Both the position numbers and the translations under genes were made by a program. The notes beneath the pieces were generated by a model. It did no database searches. It worked only from the letters and a program-made list of their open reading frames with translations, and was not told the origin of the DNA. Positions 55,616 to 64,000 of a DNA stretch of 64,000 bases are shown here, in pieces (within the stretch, counting starts at the first letter, position 1; each line of letters begins with the position of its first letter). Origin of the DNA: Rhodoferax sp. AJA081-3 (lineage in GTDB: Bacteria; Pseudomonadota; Gammaproteobacteria; Burkholderiales; Burkholderiaceae_C); contig NZ_CP059068.1 of NCBI RefSeq assembly GCF_017798165.1, positions 3,472,001 to 3,536,000 of the forward strand. The letters run 5' to 3'.

Positions 55616-58600
55616 GGTGGCGGCGGTGACGGGGTGGCATTGGCATCAGCGCCCACGGTGTCGGCGCCTGTGCCGGTCAGCACGGAGCCGCTGACGGTGT
55701 TGGGTGCTGCATCCTCGGTGATGGAGGCGGAGTCGGCCACGGCAACCGGTGTGCTGTCCACGATCTGCACGACCAGGTTGCCGGTGTTGGAGCCACCGGC
55801 CAGGTCATTGACCGTCAGCGCGATGGTGTCGCTGCTCTCGGTGGCGCCAGGCTGGTTCTGGGCGGCGTTCAAGGTGTAGCTGTAGGACAGCGCACCGGTG
55901 CCGGCATTGAAGCCGCTCAGTGTCAGAGTGCCTTCGCCGGTGTTGATCACAACCGGCGTGCCGCCCAGGCCTGCCAACTGGGCAGCCGTGACGGTGGTGC
56001 CACCGACGACCACGCTGGCCAGCCCGTTGGGGGCGGTCACGGTGATGGAGCCGGTGGTGGTCTCGCTGGTGTTGCCCACGGTGAGCAGGCCCAGCTCATT
56101 GACGCTGGCCTGGCCGGTGGCTGCGCCATTGCCGTCCACGGGGACGATGGTGGGCACGCCATCGGAGGCGCCATTGATGGTGATGGAGAGCGTGGCGGTA
56201 GTGGTGTCGCCATCGCCGTCTGTCAGCGTGTAGGTATAGGAGTCGGTCAGGGTCTGACCGACGTTCAACGCGTTGACGGTTGGGTTGGCGTTGTTCAGCG
56301 TGTAGGTGTAGGTACCGTTGCTGTTCAAGACCAGGGAGCCATAGGTCAGGGCCACGGTGGCGGCGGTGACGGGGGTGGCATTGGCATCAGCGCCCACGGT
56401 GTCGGCGCCTGTGCCGGTCAGCACGGAGCCGCTGACGGTGTTGGGTGCTGCATCCTCGGTGATGGAGGCGGAGTCGGCCACGGCAACCGGTGTGCTGTCC
56501 ACGATCTGCACGACCAGGTTGCCGGTGTTGGAGCCACCGGCCAGGTCATTGACCGTCAGCGCGATGGTGTCGCTGCTCTCGGTGGCGCCAGGCTGGTTCT
56601 GGGCGGCGTTCAAGGTGTAGCTGTAGGACAGCGCACCGGTGCCGGCATTGAAGCCGCTCAGTGTCAGAGTGCCTTCGCCGGTGTTGATCACAACCGGCGT
56701 GCCGCCCAGGCCTGCCAACTGGGCAGCCGTGACGGTGGTGCCACCGACGACCACGCTGGCCAGCCCGTTGGGGGCGGTCACGGTGATGGAGCCGGTGGTG
56801 GTCTCGCTGGTGTTGCCCACGGTGAGCAGGCCCAGCTCATTGACGCTGGCCTGGCCGGTGGCTGCGCCATTGCCGTCCACGGGGACGATGGTGGGCACAC
56901 CATCGGAGGCGCCATTGATGGTGATGGAGAGCGTGGCGGTAGTGGTGTCGCCATCGCCGTCTGTCAGCGTGTAGGTATAGGAGTCGGTCAGGGTCTGACC
57001 GACGTTCAACGCGTTGACGGTTGGGTTGGCGTTGTTCAGCGTGTAGGTGTAGGTACCGTTGCTGTTCAAGACCAGGGAGCCATAGGTCAGGGCCACGGTG
57101 GCGGCGGTGACGGGGGTGGCATTGGCATCAGCGCCCACGGTGTCGGCGCCTGTGCCGGTCAGCACGGAGCCGCTGACGGTGTTGGGTGCTGCATCCTCGG
57201 TGATGGAGGCGGAGTCGGCCACGGCAACCGGTGTGCTGTCCACGATCTGCACGACCAGGTTGCCGGTGTTGGAGCCACCGGCCAGGTCATTGACCGTCAG
57301 CGCGATGGTGTCGCTGCTCTCGGTGGCGCCAGGCTGGTTCTGGGCGGCGTTCAAGGTGTAGCTGTAGGACAGCGCACCGGTGCCGGCATTGAAGCCGCTC
57401 AGTGTCAGAGTGCCTTCGCCGGTGTTGATCACAACCGGCGTGCCGCCCAGGCCTGCCAACTGGGCAGCCGTGACGGTGGTGCCACCGACGACCACGCTGG
57501 CCAGCCCGTTGGGGCGGTCACGGTGATGGAGCCGGTGGTGGTCTCGCTGGTGTTGCCCACGGTGAGCAGGCCCAGCTCATTGACGCTGGCCTGGCCGGTG
57601 GCTGCGCCATTGCCGTCCACGGGGACGATGGTGGGCACGCCATCGGAGGCGCCATTGATGGTGATGGAGAGCGTGGCGGTAGTGGTGTCGCCATCGCCGT
57701 CTGTCAGCGTGTAGGTATAGGAGTCGGTCAGGGTCTGACCGACGTTCAACGCGTTGACGGTTGGGTTGGCGTTGTTCAGCGTGTAGGTGTAGGTACCGTT
57801 GCTGTTCAAGACCAGGGAGCCATAGGTCAGGGCCACGGTGGCGGCGGTGACGGGGTGGCATTGGCATCAGCGCCCACGGTGTCGGCGCCTGTGCCGGTCA
57901 GCACGGAGCCGCTGACGGTGTTGGGTGCTGCATCCTCGGTGATGGAGGCGGAGTCGGCCACGGCAACCGGTGTGCTGTCCACGATCTGCACGACCAGGTT
58001 GCCGGTGTTGGAGCCACCGGCCAGGTCATTGACCGTCAGCGCGATGGTGTCGCTGCTCTCGGTGGCGCCAGGCTGGTTCTGGGCGGCGTTCAAGGTGTAG
58101 CTGTAGGACAGCGCACCGGTGCCGGCATTGAAGCCGCTCAGTGTCAGAGTGCCTTCGCCGGTGTTGATCACAACCGGCGTGCCGCCCAGGCCTGCCAACT
58201 GGGCAGCCGTGACGGTGGTGCCACCGACGACCACGCTGGCCAGACCGTTGGGAGCTGTGACAGTGATGGAGCCGGTGGTGGTCTCGCTGGTGTTGCCCAC
58301 GGTGAGCAGGCCCAGCTCATTGACGCTGGCCTGGCCGGTGGCTGCGCCATTGCCGTCCACGGGGACGATGGTGGGCACGCCATCGGAGGCGCCATTGATG
58401 GTGATGGAGAGCGTGGCGGTAGTGGTGTCGCCATCGCCGTCTGTCAGCGTGTAGGTATAGGAGTCGGTCAGGGTCTGACCGACGTTCAACGCGTTGACGG
58501 TTGGGTTGGCGTTGTTCAGCGTGTAGGTGTAGGTACCGTTGCTGTTCAAGACCAGGGAGCCATAGGTCAGGGCCACGGTGGCGGCGGTGACGGGGGTGGC

Positions 58601-61600
58601 ATTGGCATCAGCGCCCACGGTGTCGGCGCCTGTGCCGGTCAGCACGGAGCCGCTGACGGTGTTGGGTGCTGCATCCTCGGTGATGGAGGCGGAGTCGGCC
58701 ACGGCAACCGGTGTGCTGTCCACGATCTGCACGACCAGGTTGCCGGTGTTGGAGCCACCGGCCAGGTCATTGACCGTCAGCGCGATGGTGTCGCTGCTCT
58801 CGGTGGCGCCAGGCTGGTTCTGGGCGGCGTTCAAGGTGTAGCTGTAGGACAGCGCACCGGTGCCGGCATTGAAGCCGCTCAGTGTCAGAGTGCCTTCGCC
58901 GGTGTTGATCACAACCGGCGTGCCGCCCAGGCCTGCCAACTGGGCAGCCGTGACGGTGGTGCCACCGACGACCACGCTGGCCAGACCGTTGGGAGCTGTG
59001 ACAGTGATGGAGCCGGTGGTGGTCTCGCTGGTGTTGCCCACGGTGAGCAGGCCCAGCTCATTGACGCTGGCCTGGCCGGTGGCTGCGCCATTGCCGTCCA
59101 CGGGGACGATGGTGGGCACGCCATCGGAGGCGCCATTGATGGTGATGGAGAGCGTGGCGGTAGTGGTGTCGCCATCGCCGTCTGTCAGCGTGTAGGTATA
59201 GGAGTCGGTCAGGGTCTGACCGACGTTCAACGCGTTGACGGTTGGGTTGGCGTTGTTCAGCGTGTAGGTGTAGGTACCGTTGCTGTTCAAGACCAGGGAG
59301 CCATAGGTCAGGGCCACGGTGGCGGCGGTGACGGGGTGGCATTGGCATCAGCGCCCACGGTGTCGGCGCCTGTGCCGGTCAGCACGGAGCCGCTGACGGT
59401 GTTGGGTGCTGCATCCTCGGTGATGGAGGCGGAGTCGGCCACGGCAACCGGTGTGCTGTCCACGATCTGCACGACCAGGTTGCCGGTGTTGGAGCCACCG
59501 GCCAGGTCATTGACCGTCAGCGCGATGGTGTCGCTGCTCTCGGTGGCGCCAGGCTGGTTCTGGGCGGCGTTCAAGGTGTAGCTGTAGGACAGCGCACCGG
59601 TGCCGGCATTGAAGCCGCTCAGTGTCAGAGTGCCTTCGCCGGTGTTGATCACAACCGGCGTGCCGCCCAGGCCTGCCAACTGGGCAGCCGTGACGGTGGT
59701 GCCACCGACGACCACGCTGGCCAGCCCGTTGGGGGCGGTCACGGTGATGGAGCCGGTGGTGGTCTCGCTGGTGTTGCCCACGGTGAGCAGGCCCAGCTCA
59801 TTGACGCTGGCCTGGCCGGTGGCTGCGCCATTGCCGTCCACGGGGACGATGGTGGGCACGCCATCGGAGGCGCCATTGATGGTGATGGAGAGCGTGGCGG
59901 TAGTGGTGTCGCCATCGCCGTCTGTCAGCGTGTAGGTATAGGAGTCGGTCAGGGTCTGACCGACGTTCAACGCGTTGACGGTTGGGTTGGCGTTGTTCAG
60001 CGTGTAGGTGTAGGTACCGTTGCTGTTCAAGACCAGGGAGCCATAGGTCAGGGCCACGGTGGCGGCGGTGACGGGGTGGCATTGGCATCAGCGCCCACGG
60101 TGTCGGCGCCTGTGCCGGTCAGCACGGAGCCGCTGACGGTGTTGGGTGCTGCATCCTCGGTGATGGAGGCGGAGTCGGCCACGGCAACCGGTGTGCTGTC
60201 CACGATCTGCACGACCAGGTTGCCGGTGTTGGAGCCACCGGCCAGGTCATTGACCGTCAGCGCGATGGTGTCGCTGCTCTCGGTGGCGCCAGGCTGGTTC
60301 TGGGCGGCGTTCAAGGTGTAGCTGTAGGACAGCGCACCGGTGCCGGCATTGAAGCCGCTCAGTGTCAGAGTGCCTTCGCCGGTGTTGATCACAACCGGCG
60401 TGCCGCCCAGGCCTGCCAACTGGGCAGCCGTGACGGTGGTGCCACCGACGACCACGCTGGCCAGCCCGTTGGGGGCGGTCACGGTGATGGAGCCGGTGGT
60501 GGTCTCGCTGGTGTTGCCCACGGTGAGCAGGCCCAGCTCATTGACGCTGGCCTGGCCGGTGGCTGCGCCATTGCCGTCCACGGGGACGATGGTGGGCACG
60601 CCATCGGAGGCGCCATTGATGGTGATGGAGAGCGTGGCGGTAGTGGTGTCGCCATCGCCGTCTGTCAGCGTGTAGGTATAGGAGTCGGTCAGGGTCTGAC
60701 CGACGTTCAACGCGTTGACGGTTGGGTTGGCGTTGTTCAGCGTGTAGGTGTAGGTACCGTTGCTGTTCAAGACCAGGGAGCCATAGGTCAGGGCCACGGT
60801 GGCGGCGGTGACGGGGTGGCATTGGCATCAGCGCCCACGGTGTCGGCGCCTGTGCCGGTCAGCACGGAGCCGCTGACGGTGTTGGGTGCTGCATCCTCGG
60901 TGATGGAGGCGGAGTCGGCCACGGCAACCGGTGTGCTGTCCACGATCTGCACGACCAGGTTGCCGGTGTTGGAGCCACCGGCCAGGTCATTGACCGTCAG
61001 CGCGATGGTGTCGCTGCTCTCGGTGGCGCCAGGCTGGTTCTGGGCGGCGTTCAAGGTGTAGCTGTAGGACAGCGCACCGGTGCCGGCATTGAAGCCGCTC
61101 AGTGTCAGAGTGCCTTCGCCGGTGTTGATCACAACCGGCGTGCCGCCCAGGCCTGCCAACTGGGCAGCCGTGACGGTGGTGCCACCGACGACCACGCTGG
61201 CCAGCCCGTTGGGGCGGTGACGGTGATGGAGCCGGTGGTGGTCTCGCTGGTGTTGCCCACGGTGAGCAGGCCCAGCTCATTGACGCTGGCCTGGCCGGTG
61301 GCTGCGCCATTGCCGTCCACGGGGACGATGGTGGGCACGCCATCGGAGGCGCCATTGATGGTGATGGAGAGCGTGGCGGTAGTGGTGTCGCCATCGCCGT
61401 CTGTCAGCGTGTAGGTATAGGAGTCGGTCAGGGTCTGACCGACGTTCAACGCGTTGACGGTTGGGTTGGCGTTGTTCAGCGTGTAGGTGTAGGTACCGTT
61501 GCTGTTCAAGACCAGGGAGCCATAGGTCAGGGCCACGGTGGCGGCGGTGACGGGGTGGCATTGGCATCAGCGCCCACGGTGTCGGCGCCTGTGCCGGTCA

Positions 61601-62690
61601 GCACGGAGCCGCTGACGGTGTTGGGTGCTGCATCCTCGGTGATGGAGGCGGAGTCGGCCACGGCAACCGGTGTGCTGTCCACGATCTGCACGACCAGGTT
61701 GCCGGTGTTGGAGCCACCGGCCAGGTCATTGACCGTCAGCGCGATGGTGTCGCTGCTCTCGGTGGCGCCAGGCTGGTTCTGGGCGGCGTTCAAGGTGTAG
61801 CTGTAGGACAGCGCACCGGTGCCGGCATTGAAGCCGCTCAGTGTCAGAGTGCCTTCGCCGGTGTTGATCACAACCGGCGTGCCGCCCAGGCCTGCCAACT
61901 GGGCAGCCGTGACGGTGGTGCCACCGACGACCACGCTGGCCAGACCGTTGGGGCGGTGACGGTGATGGAGCCGGTGGTGGTCTCGCTGGTGTTGCCCACG
62001 GTGAGCAGGCCCAGCTCATTGACGCTGGCCTGGCCGGTGGCTGCGCCATTGCCGTCCACGGGGACGATGGTGGGCACGCCATCGGAGGCGCCATTGATGG
62101 TGATGGAGAGCGTGGCGGTGGTGGTGTCGCCATCGCCGTCTGTCAGCGTGTAGGTATAGGAGTCGGTCAGGGTCTGACCGACGTTCAACGCGTTGACGGT
62201 TGGGTTGGCGTTGTTCAGCGTGTAGGTGTAGGTGCCGTCGCTGTTCAAGACCAGGGAGCCATAGGTCAGGGCCACGGTGGCGGCGGTGACGGGGTGGCAT
62301 TGGCATCAGCGCCCACGGTGTCGGCGCCTGTGCCGGTCAGCACGGAGCCGCTGACGGTGTTGGGTGCTGCATCCTCGGTGATGGAGGCGGAGTCGGCCAC
62401 GGCAACCGGTGCTGTCCACGATCTGCACGACCAGGTGAGTTGCCGGTGTTGGAGCCACCGGCCAGGTCATTGACCGTCAGCGCGATGGTGTCGCTGCTCT
62501 CGGTGGCGCCAGGCTGGTTCTGGGCGGCGTTCAAGGTGTAGCTGTAGGACAGCGCACCGGTGCCGGCATTGAAGCCGCTCAGTGTCAGAGTGCCTTCGCC
62601 GGTGTTGATCACAACCGGCGTGCCGCCCAGGCCTGCCAACTGGGCAGCCGTAACGGTGGTGCCACCGACCACGATGCTGGCCAGACCGTC
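50250..62690 (-). repeat. 17 near-identical 741-base tandem repeats in adhesin
   Basis: A fixed anchor (GTGTCGGCGCCTGTGCCGG on the plus strand) recurs at 50469, 51210, 51951, 52692, 53433, 54174, 54918, 55658 and so on to 62319: 17 copies, spaced 741 bases when intact. Each unit encodes 247 residues: a VCBS-like part (YGSLVLNSNGTYTYTLNN, SYTYTLTDGDGDTTTATLS) and a second Ig-like part (GSITVTAPNGLASVVVGG, SYSYTLNAAQNQPGATES), the latter resembling the T1SS-143 repeat class. Units differ at very few bases, which indicates recent duplication or gene conversion. Confidence 0.93.
55606..62440 (-). pseudogene. Frame-broken central part of the giant adhesin
   Basis: The same repeat protein continues through this stretch, but the frame shifts eleven times. 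Ten shifts are G5 to G4 losses: eight at or near 55631, 57852, 59333, 60073, 60813, 61552, 62291 (GACGGGGTGG class) and 57511, 61211, 61950 (TTGGGGCGG class) together make up the ten. The eleventh is a complex indel at 62409-62440. Each protein fragment resumes the correct repeat sequence in another frame, so one continuous ancestral frame is obvious. Whether the breaks are real or read errors cannot be settled here. Confidence 0.8.
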
Positions 62691-64000
62691 TGGGGCACTT
62701 ACGGTGACAGTGCCTGTCGTGCTGTGGGATCCGTCATGCAAAGTGCCCGTGACCAGTCCCGCTTCATTCACCGTAGCCTGACCCGTCGCGCCGCCGTTTC
62801 CATCTACAGGAACGATGCTTGGAAGACCGTCTGTGTGTCCGTTGATTGTGATGGTGAGTACAGCGGTGGTCGTGTCCCCATCACCGTCGGTGAGGGTGTA
62901 GGTGTAACTGTCGACAAGTGACTGGCCATCTTTCAATGCATTCACTGAAGCATTGGCGTTGTTGAGGGTGTAGGTGTAGCTTCCATTGGACTGCAGATTC
63001 AACGTGCCGTAGGTCAGGCTGATAGTCCCGGCTGTGGGCGATACCGGCGTGGCGTTGGCATCAGCGCCCACGGTGTCGTTCGTCAAGACTGTGCCGCTGA
63101 CCGTATTGGGTGCCGCATCTTCCGAAATGGCGACGCTGTCAGAAACGGCGGTAGGTGTGTGGTCAATGATCTGCACGACCAAATTGCCCGAGCTGGTGCC
63201 TCCACCCAGGTCATTGACCGTCAGGGCAATGGTGTCGACGCTCTGTGTTGCGCCAGGCTGGTTCTGGGCGGCATTAAGGGTGTAGCTGTAGGACAACGCG
63301 CCGGTGCCGGCGACATAACCTGTCAGGGTCAGGGTACCTTCGCCGGTGTTGATCACCACGGGTGTGGTGCCCAGGGCTGCCAACTGGGCAGTGGTGACGG
63401 TGGTGCCGCCAACAACGACGCTGGCCAACCCATCGGGCGCGGTCACCGTGATGGAGCCGGTAGTGGTCTCGCTGGTATTGCCTACGGTGAGCAGGCCGAT
63501 TTCATTGACTGTTGCCTGGCCGGTGGCTGCGCCATTGCCGTCATTGGGCGTGATGGTGGGCACACCATCGGTGCGGCCATTGATAGTGATGGTCAACGTT
63601 GCCGTCGTTGCATCACCGTTGCCGTCGGTCAGGGTATAGGTATAGCTGTCAGCAAGTGTCTGGCCATTCTTGAGCGCGTTAACCGCTGGCAGGCTGTTAT
63701 TCAGCGCGTAGGTGTAGGTGCCATCGCTATTCAATACGAGCGAACCATAGGTCAACGTTACATTGGCAGCGGTTACCGGTGCGGCATTGGCGTCGGTACC
63801 CACGGTATCGTTGGTCAAGACCGATCCCGTAACGGTATTGGGTGCTGCATCTTCAGCAATGGAGGCGCCATCGTTCACAGCCACGGGCACACTATTGACA
63901 GGGGTGACTGAAGGTGGTGTTGGCGTGGGAGTCGGCACCGGAGTGGGGACCGGTACAGGATCGGGTGCTGCAGAGATTGGGGGCGTAGGCGTGGGAACCG
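62337..64000 (-). CDS. Giant adhesin, N-terminal-side part running off the window
   Basis: The frame is open to the window edge on the minus strand and starts (as seen) with a Pro/Thr/Val-rich linker, VPTPVPTPTPTPPS, encoded at about 63.90-63.96 kb. It continues through two diverged repeats of the 247-residue type (DGASIAEDAAPNTVTGSVLTNDTVG and DSVAISEDAAPNTVSGTVLTNDTVG), and enters the near-identical array before the shift near 62440. The true start, the retention module and any LapG cut site lie beyond 64000. Confidence 0.85.
   Translation of the reverse strand, partial: VPTPTPPISAAPDPVPVPTPVPTPTPTPPSVTPVNSVPVAVNDGASIAEDAAPNTVTGSVLTNDTVGTDANAAPVTAANVTLTYGSLVLNSDGTYTYALNNSLPAVNALKNGQTLADSYTYTLTDGNGDATTATLTITINGRTDGVPTITPNDGNGAATGQATVNEIGLLTVGNTSETTTGSITVTAPDGLASVVVGGTTVTTAQLAALGTTPVVINTGEGTLTLTGYVAGTGALSYSYTLNAAQNQPGATQSVDTIALTVNDLGGGTSSGNLVVQIIDHTPTAVSDSVAISEDAAPNTVSGTVLTNDTVGADANATPVSPTAGTISLTYGTLNLQSNGSYTYTLNNANASVNALKDGQSLVDSYTYTLTDGDGDTTTAVLTITINGHTDGLPSIVPVDGNGGATGQATVNEAGLVTGTLHDGSHSTTGTVTVSAPDGLASIVVGGTTVTAAQLAGLGGTPVVINTGEGTLTLSGFNAGTGALSYSYTLNAAQNQPGATESSDTIALTVNDLAGGSNTGNSPGRADRGQHRLPWPTPPPSPRMQHPTPSAAPC

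Noticed and set aside
51083..55879. Very long plus-strand open frame (about 1,600 codons) opposite the adhesin repeats
   Set aside because: It is the antisense of the 741-base repeats: low-complexity Gly/Val/Gln/His-rich protein repeating with the same period, no start signals, and the minus strand encodes well-known VCBS-type domains.
50427..62290. Tandem array as a possible CRISPR or satellite
   Set aside because: The period of 741 bases is a multiple of three, the minus-strand translation is a conserved adhesin domain, and there are no short direct repeats with unique spacers.

Overview
The window looks like chromosomal DNA of a beta-proteobacterium, most likely of the Comamonadaceae (Rhodoferax/Polaromonas-like). 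The grounds are the GC-rich coding style, a lipase with its dedicated foldase, a type II secretion locus, a PEP-CTERM protein, and dispersed GC-rich intergenic repeats of a type I associate with that family. The genus is inference from style, not from a marker gene.

Region 1 (1-15.9 kb) is a surface-polysaccharide locus. It holds a GT4 glycosyltransferase cut by the window edge, a glycosidase-like lipoprotein, a lipid-linked-glycan-type ABC exporter, a GT2/GT92-like transferase, UDP-glucose 6-dehydrogenase, a membrane O-acyltransferase, a second GT4 enzyme, UDP-glucose 4-epimerase, a sugar-1-phosphate nucleotidyltransferase and a PEP-CTERM protein. Several transferases are AT-rich compared with the nucleotide-sugar genes, which suggests cassette exchange. 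Between 9.1 and 10.8 kb lie decayed fragments of at least four insertion-sequence families.

Region 2 (15.9-25.6 kb) is housekeeping and accessory: an RND efflux pump and its adaptor, a remnant of an S9 peptidase, an AEC-type carrier, a B12-binding/radical SAM protein, an HDOD protein and a methyltransferase.

Region 3 (25.7-40.0 kb) is a type II secretion system. gspG-H-I-J-K-L-M-N-D-E lie on the minus strand with mostly overlapping stops and starts. A short gspC is divergent, and gspF is detached. Between gspF and the main block sit a secreted lipase and its foldase, a plausible substrate of this secretion system. A DUF1624 membrane protein follows gspC.

Region 4 (40.1-64 kb) is a Lap-type biofilm module. 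It has a TolC-like outer-membrane protein with an unusual C-terminal NTF2-like domain, a LapG-type periplasmic cysteine protease, a LapD-type receptor with degenerate GGDEF and EAL domains, and, convergent with lapD, a giant adhesin that fills the last 19 kb and runs off the window. The adhesin carries 17 nearly identical repeats of about 247 residues, then VCBS repeats, a von Willebrand A domain, Calx-beta repeats and cadherin-like repeats. It shows no RTX nonapeptides at its visible C-terminus. Its 55.6-62.4 kb part is broken by eleven frameshifts, ten of them loss of one G in a G5 run, so the number and integrity of repeats need long-read confirmation. By analogy with the known system, c-di-GMP binding by LapD would restrain LapG from cutting the adhesin; the retention/cleavage region of the adhesin lies outside the window.
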